Shown piece after piece: positions 10,128 to 20,070 of a stretch of DNA of 64,000 bases. A program made the translations under genes and the position numbers. Source of the DNA: Pseudanabaena sp. M085S1SP2A07QC (lineage in GTDB: Bacteria; Cyanobacteriota; Cyanobacteriia; Pseudanabaenales; Pseudanabaenaceae). Where the stretch lies: assembly GCA_020404895.1 (NCBI GenBank), contig JADBWK010000090.1, positions 1 through 64,000 of the forward strand, in the 5' to 3' direction. The notes below the pieces were generated by a model. The model searched no databases and was not told the origin of the DNA. It saw nothing but the letters and a program-made list of their open reading frames with translations. Position 1 is the first letter of the stretch; every line of letters starts with the position of its first letter.

Positions 10128-11219
10128 ATGCTCAAAGCTGGGATTGTCGGACTACCCAATGTGGGAAAGTCTACGTTATTTAATGCCCTAGTTGCCAACG
10201 CCAAGGCGGAAGCAGCCAACTTTCCCTTTTGTACGATTGAACCCAACGTTGGCTCGGTGTCCGTCCCTGACGATCGCCTAAATACCCTCGCTGCAGTTGG
10301 TAAATCTGCGCAAATCATCGCCACCAGAGTCGAATTTGTCGATATCGCGGGTCTGGTCAGAGGAGCAAGCAAAGGCGAAGGACTAGGAAATCAATTTTTA
10401 GGAAATATTCGAGTCTGTGATGCGATCGTGCATGTCGTACGTTGTTTTGAAAATGATGACATTATCCATGTTGAGACCTCGATCGATCCTGGCCGTGATA
10501 TTGAAATCATCACCCTCGAACTTGCCCTATCCGATTTATCTCAGGTCGATCGACGTATTGAGCGTACTCGTAAAGCAGCCCGCGCCGATGCCGATGCCAA
10601 AGTTGAATTAGCAGCCCTTGAGAAAGTCCGCGAGACCCTCGATGCTGGTAAACCTGCGCGTTTAGCTAATCTCACCGGTGAAGAAAAAGAAGCAATTTCA
10701 GTATTGCAGTTGCTCACTCTAAAACCGACGATTTATGCTGCGAATGTCTCGGAAGATGATCTTGCTACAGGTAACGCTTTTGTCGATAAAGTAAGGGCGA
10801 TCGCTGCTGCCGAAAATGCTGAAGTAACAATTGTTTCGGCTCAGGTCGAGTCAGAACTTTTGGAGCTAACAGATGAAGAGCGTCAAGACTTTCTGGAATC
10901 TCTCGGAGTCAAAGAGGGCGGCTTAAAGTCTTTAATTCGCGCTACCTATCACCTTTTAGGACTCCGCACCTATTTCACGGTTGGGCCGAAAGAGGCTCGT
11001 GCATGGACAATTCATGCAGGCATGAAAGCCCCTCAAGCCGCAGGCGTAATTCACTCTGATTTTGAAAAAGCCTTTATTCGCGCAGAAACTGTCGCCTTTA
11101 AAGACCTTGTGGATTGTGGCTCGATGAGTGTTGCTCGTTCTAAGGGATTGCTCCGCAGTGAGGGCAAAGAATATGTCGTACAAGAAGGTGATGTAATTTT
11201 ATTCCTTACCAGTGCCTAA
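10128..11219 (+). CDS. ychF: redox-regulated ATPase (Obg-like GTPase family)
   Basis: MLKAGIVGLPNVGKSTLFNAL...NFPFCTIEPNVG. Confidence 0.97.
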   Translation: MLKAGIVGLPNVGKSTLFNALVANAKAEAANFPFCTIEPNVGSVSVPDDRLNTLAAVGKSAQIIATRVEFVDIAGLVRGASKGEGLGNQFLGNIRVCDAIVHVVRCFENDDIIHVETSIDPGRDIEIITLELALSDLSQVDRRIERTRKAARADADAKVELAALEKVRETLDAGKPARLANLTGEEKEAISVLQLLTLKPTIYAANVSEDDLATGNAFVDKVRAIAAAENAEVTIVSAQVESELLELTDEERQDFLESLGVKEGGLKSLIRATYHLLGLRTYFTVGPKEARAWTIHAGMKAPQAAGVIHSDFEKAFIRAETVAFKDLVDCGSMSVARSKGLLRSEGKEYVVQEGDVILFLTSA

Positions 11220-11444
11220 ACACTAAACCAAGAACTCAATTTCTTGGCTAAAAGCTCAAGTCTACTGAAAAAGAAATTACCCCACCCTAACCCTCCCCTT
11301 GCAAAGGGGAGGGAACAATATCTCTGGTCTTCCCCCTTTGCAAGGGGGAATTAAAGGGGGTAAGTCCGACTTGTGCGTACACGGTAGACTTTAGGTCAAG
11401 GCAACTGCTTGAGCGCAAAGCACTGTATGCAAAACAAAAAGACC

Positions 11445-11475
11445 TAGCCATTGTCTAGGTCTTTTTGTTTCGGAA
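11445..11475. terminator. hairpin AAAAAGACCTAGCCATTGTCTAGGTCTTTTTG
   Basis: inverted repeat with T tract. Confidence 0.65.
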
Positions 11476-11570
11476 TACTTTAGGATCTTTAGGTCACAGT
11501 CAACTGCTGGAAGGATCTCAGGTTTACTAGTAAATTAGGCTAGCAAGCTAGAGATAATTAACTAAATACC

Positions 11571-11645
11571 TTACAGAACAGCCCCAGCACACAGCTCGGA
11601 AACCTGAAGACCCATACGTTTACCGCTACTACTATCTGATTGCAT
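11571..11645 (-). CDS. 24-aa small ORF MQSDSSSGKRMGLQVSELCAGAVL
   Basis: preceded by AGGAGGTGATGCCC-ATG, a near-perfect Shine-Dalgarno; lies 3' of the ClC gene on the same strand. Confidence 0.5.
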   Translation of the reverse strand: MQSDSSSGKRMGLQVSELCAGAVL

Positions 11646-11741
11646 GGGCATCACCTCCTGTTATCTAAATGTTTATTATCAAGTGTGGTTCGGCTTGACA
11701 CCGAAGGTTTATTCAACCTGAAATATAATATAGCTGACAAA

Positions 11742-14363
11742 TCAGGATTTGACAAGATCATATAGCGCTTTGCGAAAAATGATGATAGTTCTGTTGCTGT
11801 TTCGAGCGATTGCATCAGGAATATTTCCATGCATAATCTGCTGCACAAGTCCCTCACGACTTGCCCCTAACATAATTACATCACTTCTCTCCTGATTAGC
11901 TAAATCAAGAATCGCATCGGCAATTGATTTAGAACAAATGGGAATCGTACCAACAGAAAAGCGAAGCGATTTATATAAAAAATCTGCATATTTCTCTAAC
12001 TGACTTGCCTGATAATTTTCATCCGCAGGAGAAAAAATCTGACATAGACAGACTTCTGGATAAGCAGAAAGTGTCATCAGTGCAGGAAGTAATAACAAAG
12101 CACTCTCAGTATTTGGTCCCCCAGCAATCGGAATTAACCAACGATTGAAAGAAATATTTGGTTTCTTGAACTCTTGATTAAATGGATTAACTTTCTGTAA
12201 GCGATCGCTAAATTTGACGAGCATTACATCGCAATTTGCTTGCCTTACCACAGTATCCACTGTGTCCCCAAATATGCGATCGGGAGATTTCGATTTAGCG
12301 TACCAGCTGATTAATAACAAATCAATCTGGCGATCGCTAGCTACTTCTAAAATCGTCTGACCCTCATCATGGGCGATACGTACTTGCAAATGGAGAGAAA
12401 CTTTCCTTGTCTTAGCAGCATTAGTCACCTGTTGAAATAATTCTAAACTAGGATTTAAATCAACAGCTGTTGCTGATGGAGAAAGATGGGGAGAGATAGA
12501 GATAATATGCAAACATTCTAATTCGTAGTTTTGCTTTTCTGCGATCGCAAGCGCAATTTCAATCAAATACATCGCAGTTTGAGGATTGCTCAAAGGCAGC
12601 AATAATCGACCTTTGCCTGTAGCAGTTCCGCGTTGTTGGTAAACAAGATAGGAGGATTTAGATGTTTGAGAACTGACTCCACGTAATCGCTTTGACTGAG
12701 CGCGTAAAATATCGCTACGAGTGATAATACCAACCAGATTATTGCGATCAATCACAGGTAACCGCGAAAGCTTGTAATAGGAAAGTAGATAGAGAACTTG
12801 AGAAAGGCTCTCTTCAGGACTCACAGTAATCGGCTTTGGGGTCATGATTTGGCGGATTGCTACAGAGTCCGATATCTTGCTTTCTTGAGCCTTGACTAAA
12901 TCCATTTGCGTGATAATACCGACTAGATGCCCATCGGTGACGACAGGAAAGCCCCGATGTCGCGATCGCGCAAATGTCTGTATTGCCTCGTTGATGATCA
13001 TGTCACTATTGAGGGTCTCTACCTGTTGCTGCATCACATCTATGGCTCTCAGCCCATCCCATAATCCATCAGTGACAATTTCTGCTTCAAGATGAATGCC
13101 TTTCTGTTCCAATAAATGGGTGTATAGAGATCCAGGCGCATATTTTTCTGTGCAGAGATAGGCAACTACACTAGTAATCATCAATGGCAGAATAATATTA
13201 AAATCTCTTGTAATTTCAAATACAATCACAAAGGCGGTAATTGGTACTTTGGCGACTGCCCCAAAAAATGCACCCATTCCCGAAAGTGCATAGGTTGAGA
13301 GAGTTCCCACACCCAATAGAGAATGTTCTAAATTCCCCACCAGTGAGCCGAGAGCCGATCCTAAGATCAAGCTAGGTACAAATAATCCTCCAGAAGTCTC
13401 GGCACTACAGGCAATTAAAGTGAGCACAAATCGTACTGCAAAGGTTCCAGCCGTAACTTGCCAGTCTGATTGTCCCATTGCCAGAAATAACTGCAAGCCA
13501 GTACTGTCACGAAATTCACTAGGCAACATTGCGATCGCAAGTCCCGACAAACAACCTGCGATCGCAATCCGCCATGCAAATCCAATTTTAAAAAAATTGC
13601 GATTCCATTTGATGACAGCAAGTACACTGTGATTAAAGAATGCGGCAAACCATCCAACTAGCAACCCCAATAGTAGGAGAAAAGGAATTTCTTGAGCTGA
13701 GAATTGAATAATGGGAATAACTGAGTTGAGGTTATGCCCAGACAACATCAGAGAAACGACACCACCTATAAACGAAGCGAGAATGGCAGTTCCTAAAGTC
13801 AGGCTAGAGACATCATGCAGCAGTTCTTCAATGACAAATAATACGCCTGCGATCGGCGCATTAAATCCTGCGGCGAGTCCTGCGGCGGCTCCTGCGGCAA
13901 TCAGTTGACGTTGATATTCAGGCGAGGTTGGAATCCATTGGCTTACCTGTCCTGCGATCGCAGCGCCAATTTGCACCGTTGGACCCTGACGACCGAGCGC
14001 CAATCCTGAACCGAGTGCCAAAATCGTGCTGGCAATTTTAACAACTGCAACACGCAGATTTAGTGCGATCGGAACATAACCAAGGGCTGCTTTGACTTGA
14101 GGAATGCCACTGCCTGAGGCTTCAGGTGCAAATTGCTCAATTAAAAATCCTGAAAGATATCCGCCAGTCAATCCGATTACAGGCAATGCAATCCATGCTG
14201 GTAAGTCATTAGCTATTTGCAGTCGCCACCCCCCGATCCAGCCTATCCCCTGTTTCAACATAACGGCAGCCAATCCTGCCACTACCCCTATCAAACAAGC
14301 TTCAAAAATGGCTAGACGTTTTGGTTTTAGCCATTTGTGCCATGATGATATGCCTGAAGCCAT
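11742..14363 (-). CDS. ClC-family chloride channel/antiporter with CBS and universal-stress-like domains
   Basis: GSGIPQVKAAL, GRQGPTVQIGA and two CBS repeats (GFPVVTDGHLVGIITQMDL, RLPVIDRNNLVGIITRSDI). Confidence 0.93.
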   Translation of the reverse strand: MASGISSWHKWLKPKRLAIFEACLIGVVAGLAAVMLKQGIGWIGGWRLQIANDLPAWIALPVIGLTGGYLSGFLIEQFAPEASGSGIPQVKAALGYVPIALNLRVAVVKIASTILALGSGLALGRQGPTVQIGAAIAGQVSQWIPTSPEYQRQLIAAGAAAGLAAGFNAPIAGVLFVIEELLHDVSSLTLGTAILASFIGGVVSLMLSGHNLNSVIPIIQFSAQEIPFLLLLGLLVGWFAAFFNHSVLAVIKWNRNFFKIGFAWRIAIAGCLSGLAIAMLPSEFRDSTGLQLFLAMGQSDWQVTAGTFAVRFVLTLIACSAETSGGLFVPSLILGSALGSLVGNLEHSLLGVGTLSTYALSGMGAFFGAVAKVPITAFVIVFEITRDFNIILPLMITSVVAYLCTEKYAPGSLYTHLLEQKGIHLEAEIVTDGLWDGLRAIDVMQQQVETLNSDMIINEAIQTFARSRHRGFPVVTDGHLVGIITQMDLVKAQESKISDSVAIRQIMTPKPITVSPEESLSQVLYLLSYYKLSRLPVIDRNNLVGIITRSDILRAQSKRLRGVSSQTSKSSYLVYQQRGTATGKGRLLLPLSNPQTAMYLIEIALAIAEKQNYELECLHIISISPHLSPSATAVDLNPSLELFQQVTNAAKTRKVSLHLQVRIAHDEGQTILEVASDRQIDLLLISWYAKSKSPDRIFGDTVDTVVRQANCDVMLVKFSDRLQKVNPFNQEFKKPNISFNRWLIPIAGGPNTESALLLLPALMTLSAYPEVCLCQIFSPADENYQASQLEKYADFLYKSLRFSVGTIPICSKSIADAILDLANQERSDVIMLGASREGLVQQIMHGNIPDAIARNSNRTIIIFRKALYDLVKS

Positions 14364-14384
14364 AAAAAGTTACGGAAAATATAA

Positions 14385-14861
14385 TTATCGCTTAATTTGC
14401 TTCGGGAAATCAGGGACTAATAAAGATTGCTCTAACTCCCCTTGTTCATTATAAAATCTTATTTGACCTTGTTCATTACATAGCCATACTTCAAGAGCTT
14501 GGGCTTCAAAATACAACTTTTTTTTGAATTCCATTTCACCCAAAGTATTGCCAATAGATTTAACTTCTATACAAATTTCTGGTGCAATAGATGCTGCTAC
14601 TTCATCTTGGATTTTATCAAATCTTTCCTCCGAACACCAGACAACATCAGCAACCTTAACCCCATCGGTCGTGTCGATCGCACATTCTGGCATTACTTCC
14701 CCATTGCTTAATAAAGACTCCAATAAACGTTGGATTCTTCCTTGATGAAAAGAATGCTTAATCTTTACTGGACTCATTATGATTTGCCCCCACTTATTTA
14801 ATTCAATTTTGAAGGGTAAATCTTGTAGCTGTTTATTCGCACAAACTTCTTCCCATTTCAT
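14385..14861 (-). CDS. Uma2-family endonuclease-like protein
   Basis: VADVVWCSEERF...APEICIEVKS (D...ExK) with Uma2-like layout. Confidence 0.85.
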   Translation of the reverse strand: MKWEEVCANKQLQDLPFKIELNKWGQIIMSPVKIKHSFHQGRIQRLLESLLSNGEVMPECAIDTTDGVKVADVVWCSEERFDKIQDEVAASIAPEICIEVKSIGNTLGEMEFKKKLYFEAQALEVWLCNEQGQIRFYNEQGELEQSLLVPDFPKQIKR

Positions 14862-14898
14862 AATTAATTACCTAGAGCGAACAATGTAATAATAACTT

Positions 14899-14954
14899 AA
14901 AAACCCAAAAGCTAGTTGTGGCACGTAGCGCCACAACTAGCTTTTGGGTTTTAA
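14899..14954. repeat. framed hairpin repeat AAAACCCAAAAGCTAGTTGTGGCACGTAGCGCCACAACTAGCTTTTGGGTTTT
   Basis: near-perfect inverted repeat with CCCAAAA/TTTTGGG arms. Confidence 0.8.
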
Positions 14955-17041
14955 ACCTTAGCTAAACCACTATGACGCAACAAAGGTGCGGTACTTGGCT
15001 CACGTCCTCGGAAGGTTTTAAAGACTTCCATTGGATGCTTGCTACCACCTAGGGCAAGCACCGTATCGCGATAGAGCCTACCAGTTGAAGCGATCGCCTC
15101 ATAATTTTCGAGTCCTACTTCCTCAAAGGCTGCAAAGGCATCTGCGCTGAGGACTTCAGCCCACTTGTAGCTGTAGTAACCTGCGGCATATCCTCCAGAG
15201 AAGATATGACCAAAAGAACAGAGGAAGTTATCTTCTGGCAAGGGTGGGATTACCATCGTCGTTTCTGCAAGACGCGATCGCAATTGGATTGGATTCTCAG
15301 AGCCACCGCTTTGATAACGATGATGCAGTTCAATATCCACAAGACTGAAATGCAACTGTCGCAACATGCCTGAACCACTCATGTAGTTTTTGGAATCAAT
15401 CAGTTTTTGGTAATAGGATTCGGGCAGGGTTTCGCCAGTTTCATAGTGTTTCGCCATACCGAACAAAGTAGCGCGATCATAGCACCAGTTTTCCATAAAC
15501 TGGCTAGGAAGTTCCACCGCATCCCATTCCACATTATTAATGCCTGAAGCGCCTGAATAATCAACCTTAGTCAGCATATGCTGCAAGCCATGTCCAAATT
15601 CATGGAAAAGAGTTTCTACTTCCCCAAAGGTCATCAGGCTAGGCTTGCCATCAACGGGAGGTGACTGGTTGCAAATTAGATACGCAACGGGTAAACGAGT
15701 AATGGGCTGACCATCTTCGATCACTTTAGCTCGTCCGATGCAATCATTCATCCATGCACCGCCACGTTTTTCCGCAGGACGACTATAGGGATCGAGATAA
15801 AAATAGGCGATCGCTTGATTTTGTTCGTTTTGAATTTCAAAGAAACGGACACTCTCATGCCAGATTGGAGCTTTGCCATCCGCAGCAACTACTGTCACAT
15901 CAAACAATCGCTTTACAAGGGCAAATAAACCTTCCAAAACTTGAGGAAGAGGGAAATAGGGACGCAATTCTTCTACAGTGAAATTGAACTTAGTTTCCCG
16001 CTGACGTTCCGCCCAATAGGAGGTATCCCAATGCTTAAGATCACCTAATGTCGATGAGCCTTGAGTCTTGGCAAATTCCTTTAGTTCTGCATACTCGGCT
16101 ACTGCGGCAGTATAACTAGACTGACGCAATTCTTCTAGTAATTTCTCAACTGCCTCAACATTGGGAGCCATTTTTCGGGCAAGACTGAGTTCTGCATAGG
16201 TCGGATATCCCAGCAGTTCTGCCTTTTGCTTACGCAATTCAAGAATGCGAGCTATTAATGGCGAGTTGTCAAACTCACCACTGGCGGCACGGCTGACAAA
16301 GGCGCGATAGAGTTTCTCTCGGAGATCTCGGCGGCAGCTATGCTGCATGAATGGAACATAGCTAGGATAGTCAAGGGTAATGCACCACGGTCCATTTTCA
16401 GGTGTGGCTTTATCATCACCGTCCAAACGAGCAGCTTGAGCGGCTTGCCCAAGAAGACTAGGAGGCAAACCTTCGATTTCTTCGGGTAGAGTCAAAGTCA
16501 TACTAAAGGCTTTAGTGGCATCAAGCACATGATTTGAGAAGTTAGTAGAAAGTTCAGCAAGTTCCATTTGGATCGCGTTGAACTTCTCTTTCAATTCACC
16601 TTCTAAACCAACACCTGATAGCTCGGCATCCCGCATCGCGGCTTCGACGATCCGTTTCTGGGCTGGGTCAAGATTATCCCACTCCGATGATCCATAAATT
16701 GCTTTATAGGCTTTATAAACTGGCTGGCTCTGGCTAAAGTGATTAAAAAATTCAATTACCTTAGGTTGCACTACCTTATGAGCTTCGCGCAATTCGGCAC
16801 TATTTTTGACACTAAGTAAATGCTCGATCGCACTCCAGCTCCAACCAATGCGCTCAGTCAAACGCTCTAATGGCTCTACTAGCCCTGCCCATGTAGGCTG
16901 AAGATTGGCTTCCAGTTCGGTCAATCCCTTGCTTGTTTCTTCGAGCAATTGAGTAATTGCAGGAATGACCTGTTCAGCCTTGATATCTGGAAATGGTGGT
17001 AACCCTTTGCCTATCAGGAGAGGATTATTAACTTCACTCAT
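14951..17041 (-). CDS. prlC: M3-family oligopeptidase
   Basis: VETLFHEFGHGLQHML zinc motif; 696 aa. Confidence 0.93.
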   Translation of the reverse strand: MSEVNNPLLIGKGLPPFPDIKAEQVIPAITQLLEETSKGLTELEANLQPTWAGLVEPLERLTERIGWSWSAIEHLLSVKNSAELREAHKVVQPKVIEFFNHFSQSQPVYKAYKAIYGSSEWDNLDPAQKRIVEAAMRDAELSGVGLEGELKEKFNAIQMELAELSTNFSNHVLDATKAFSMTLTLPEEIEGLPPSLLGQAAQAARLDGDDKATPENGPWCITLDYPSYVPFMQHSCRRDLREKLYRAFVSRAASGEFDNSPLIARILELRKQKAELLGYPTYAELSLARKMAPNVEAVEKLLEELRQSSYTAAVAEYAELKEFAKTQGSSTLGDLKHWDTSYWAERQRETKFNFTVEELRPYFPLPQVLEGLFALVKRLFDVTVVAADGKAPIWHESVRFFEIQNEQNQAIAYFYLDPYSRPAEKRGGAWMNDCIGRAKVIEDGQPITRLPVAYLICNQSPPVDGKPSLMTFGEVETLFHEFGHGLQHMLTKVDYSGASGINNVEWDAVELPSQFMENWCYDRATLFGMAKHYETGETLPESYYQKLIDSKNYMSGSGMLRQLHFSLVDIELHHRYQSGGSENPIQLRSRLAETTMVIPPLPEDNFLCSFGHIFSGGYAAGYYSYKWAEVLSADAFAAFEEVGLENYEAIASTGRLYRDTVLALGGSKHPMEVFKTFRGREPSTAPLLRHSGLAKV

Positions 17042-17170
17042 AAATTTTCTTTCAAGTAATCTTTAAGATTTGTAAATAGTTACATTAATTATATATCAAT
17101 GCAGAGTCGGGACTTAGGGTGGCGACTCCATCGAGTTATGGCGGTTATTTCGACAATTAGACCTTGTGCT

Positions 17171-17569
17171 CTATAGATTGGCGATCGCCTTTTGCATTAG
17201 CTCTTTAATAAAAGGCACATCTTGCTGGATCAACTCCCATAAAGTATTGAGATCTACTTCTAAATATCCAAACATCAAGCTATCCCCAACACTAGTCAAA
17301 CGTCGCCAATTAATTTGGGGATACTGATCCATAAAACTAATTGGCAACCGCTTCGCAGTTGCGCCGATCAGACTGATCGCCCTTTCTACAGCAAAAATTG
17401 TTTTTTGATCGCAACTAAACTGCATAAAATCTATCTCGGATACAAATAACTCCGCAGCAGAGATCGCTTCTAAAATGTCATGTATTTGCACTTCCAGCCG
17501 ATGGTTATTATTCTCGATTTCCACAGGAATACTCACTTTACTTATATTCATTAGCTTTTTCCCATACAT
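17171..17569 (-). CDS. HepT-like (DUF86) protein with altered catalytic motif
   Basis: AVERAISLIGATAKRLP...INWRRLTSVGDSLMFGYLEVDLNTLWELIQQDVPFIKELM resembles the HepT core, but the RX4HXY motif is replaced. Confidence 0.75.
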   Translation of the reverse strand: MYGKKLMNISKVSIPVEIENNNHRLEVQIHDILEAISAAELFVSEIDFMQFSCDQKTIFAVERAISLIGATAKRLPISFMDQYPQINWRRLTSVGDSLMFGYLEVDLNTLWELIQQDVPFIKELMQKAIANL

Positions 17570-17604
17570 TAAGAATTAGGGAGACTTGTGAAGAGCCACC
17601 AGTT

Positions 17605-18393
17605 TTAGACATCTCGAAAGTTTACAATATTGCCAATGACTGCGATCGCAGGTGGGGCAAAGTTACTCTCTTGCACAAGTTTTACAATATTACCCAAACA
17701 GCCAATTAATTCTGACTGGTCTGCACGTGTTCCTTGGCGGATTAAAGCTACAGGTGTAGACTCGGGCAAGCCTGCTGCAATTATTTTAGAGACAATTTCA
17801 CCTAAATTATGTAATCCCATGTACACCACAATCGTTTCGGCGGCTTGGGCGATCGCTGTCCAATTAATCTGTGGTCGATATTTTCCCGCCGACTCATGCC
17901 CAGTCACAAAAATGACCGACGAACTAAAATCGCGATGCGTAAGCGGAATTCCTGCATAGGCTGGAGCCGCAATCCCTGACGTAATTCCTGGGACAACCTC
18001 AACAGCAATCCCAGCCGATCGCAAATCGGCAAGCTCTTCACCACCACGCCCAAATATAAACGGATCACCTCCCTTCAAGCGCACCACGATCGCATGAGTT
18101 TGCGCCTTCTCGATCAATAACTGCGTAGTCTCCTCTTGCAATAGCGAATGATTACCTCGCCGCTTACCCGCATGAATTTTTTCTGCGATCGGATTAATCA
18201 TGGCAAGGATTTCATCACTAACCAAAGCATCGTAAAGCACCACATCACAAGTTTCCAACAAGGATTTGCCCTTAAGTGTCATCAATCCTGCATCACCAGG
18301 CCCTGCTCCTACTAAATAAACCTTACCTAAAATCCGATCTAAGGCAGGCTGAATAACTTCTTGTAAATCTGTTTGTAAATCTGTATTTGTCAT
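17605..18393 (-). CDS. cobA: uroporphyrinogen-III C-methyltransferase
   Basis: GKVYLVGAGPGDAGLMTLKG...VVRLKGGDPFIFGRGGEE. Confidence 0.96.
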   Translation of the reverse strand: MTNTDLQTDLQEVIQPALDRILGKVYLVGAGPGDAGLMTLKGKSLLETCDVVLYDALVSDEILAMINPIAEKIHAGKRRGNHSLLQEETTQLLIEKAQTHAIVVRLKGGDPFIFGRGGEELADLRSAGIAVEVVPGITSGIAAPAYAGIPLTHRDFSSSVIFVTGHESAGKYRPQINWTAIAQAAETIVVYMGLHNLGEIVSKIIAAGLPESTPVALIRQGTRADQSELIGCLGNIVKLVQESNFAPPAIAVIGNIVNFRDV

Positions 18394-18636
18394 TCGTTAT
18401 CAAAACTTTAATCAAAACTTGAGTATCTAAGCCAAATATTGCAAGGCGATCGCATCTTCATTTTCCTCATGTATTCTATTTGTTATAGCAATTTATTGAG
18501 ATTTTCAATTTGTCTGTGACAAATTGGAGAGATCGGGAGTAGCGAAGCTTTTATTCGCAAATCCTGATCGTTAAAAATGTTGAGACGCAGCCATCTTGTC
18601 AAGCCAAATCAAGGAGAACAGAAGAACACTCACAGA

Positions 18637-18677
18637 ATTAATTGATTAATTAAATTAAATTTAATTAATCAATTAAT
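18637..18677. repeat. 41-nt near all-A/T perfect palindrome (20-bp arms, 1-nt spacer)
   Basis: ATTAATTGATTAATTAAATT-A-AATTTAATTAATCAATTAAT read directly. Confidence 0.95.
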
Positions 18678-18739
18678 AAGGGTATGTCTAAAAATCTTCT
18701 TGAGCTGTAACGATTACAACGAATCAAAATGAGGCAGGC

Positions 18740-19942
18740 GTGAATTTTATCGACTTTACCAAAGCAAATCTTACCAAATCAAGTCTAGAAGGAATCAACC
18801 TCAAAGGAGCGGATCTTAAGCGCGTTAATCTTAGTAACGCTAAGCTGACAGACTCTATGCTTTCCAAAGTAAACCTCACAGGCGCATTCCTTCATCGAGC
18901 CGATCTCAGCCGAGCCAATCTAGTCGAAGCAAATTTGACTGAAGCAAATCTTACATCAGCATTTTTAATTAGTGCTGACCTTCAACGAGCCTGTCTCAAT
19001 GAAGCTTATCTAGTTGCCGCCAATCTCAACTCGGCAAATTTAACTAGCGCATCTCTGATTAATACCGATCTCAGTCTTGCCACCCTCACAGGAGCGTGTC
19101 TCAATGGTGCAAATCTCAGCCGAGCCAAGCTGAATGGCGCATTTTTTATTGAGTCGAACTTATTGGGAGCCGATCTTAGTGATTCTGACTTTACTGGGGC
19201 ACTGATGATCAAGGCGAATCTCAGTGGAGCTAATCTCAGTCAAGCTTGTTTGATGAATGTTGATTTGACAGAAGCTAATCTTACAGGCGCGGAATTGCAT
19301 GGAGTTAATCTTTGTGGCTCAATCCTAAATGCAGCAAATCTCAATGCCGTCGAGCTTGTCGAGGCAAATTTGAGTGGTGGTTCACTTAGTCGCGCTAACT
19401 TGGGCTGGGCAAATTTATTGGGCGCAAACTTAGAAAAAGCTAATTTAGTTGGTTCTGACCTGAGCTGGGCAAATTTGAACGAAGCCAACCTGACCGAAGC
19501 AGATTTGAGCTGGACCAATTTGACGGGTGCATTTTTGATGAAATCTAATCTCAGTGGTGCAAACCTGAATGGGGTTAATCTTTCTAATGCAAATTTGAGT
19601 GGCGCAAATTTGAGTGGCGCAAATTTGATGGGTGCGAATTTAAGTGGTGCTGATTTAAGTAATGTTGATCTGCGTGGAGCTTACTTAATCCGCACCAATT
19701 TACATAATGCAATTTTAAATGAAGCTAATTTGACTGGTGCAAATCTCGATGAAGCGGTATTAAATGGAGCCAGCTTAAATAGGGCAAATCTCAATCGGGC
19801 AAATCTTACTAGAGCCAGCTTAACAGGCGCAAACTTGAAAGGAGCTTTTATGTTGTGGACAAACTTAAGAGGGGCTTTTATGTTGTGGACAAATTTGGAT
19901 GGCGCAAATATGACAGGCGCAATTTTGCCTACAGACAAATAA
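18740..19942 (+). CDS. pentapeptide-repeat protein (400 aa, GTG start)
   Basis: continuous A(N/D)LXX repeats along the whole ORF. Confidence 0.93.
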   Translation: MNFIDFTKANLTKSSLEGINLKGADLKRVNLSNAKLTDSMLSKVNLTGAFLHRADLSRANLVEANLTEANLTSAFLISADLQRACLNEAYLVAANLNSANLTSASLINTDLSLATLTGACLNGANLSRAKLNGAFFIESNLLGADLSDSDFTGALMIKANLSGANLSQACLMNVDLTEANLTGAELHGVNLCGSILNAANLNAVELVEANLSGGSLSRANLGWANLLGANLEKANLVGSDLSWANLNEANLTEADLSWTNLTGAFLMKSNLSGANLNGVNLSNANLSGANLSGANLMGANLSGADLSNVDLRGAYLIRTNLHNAILNEANLTGANLDEAVLNGASLNRANLNRANLTRASLTGANLKGAFMLWTNLRGAFMLWTNLDGANMTGAILPTDK

Positions 19943-20070
19943 AAAGTTTTTAGACTCTCGCCCCCTAGCACCCTCTCCAAGAGGGTCAGAGAAAGACTCT
20001 GGTTCCCCTCTCGCTCAGAGAGATTGTCAAGGGGTGAGGGTTCCACATAAAAATATGGTGTGAAAGAGTA

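Noticed and set aside
11276-11370. CCCTCCCCTTGCAAAGGGGAGGG / CCCCCTTTGCAAGGGGG block as a novel element
   Set aside because: Resembles a very common cyanobacterial interspersed repeat; nothing distinctive locally.
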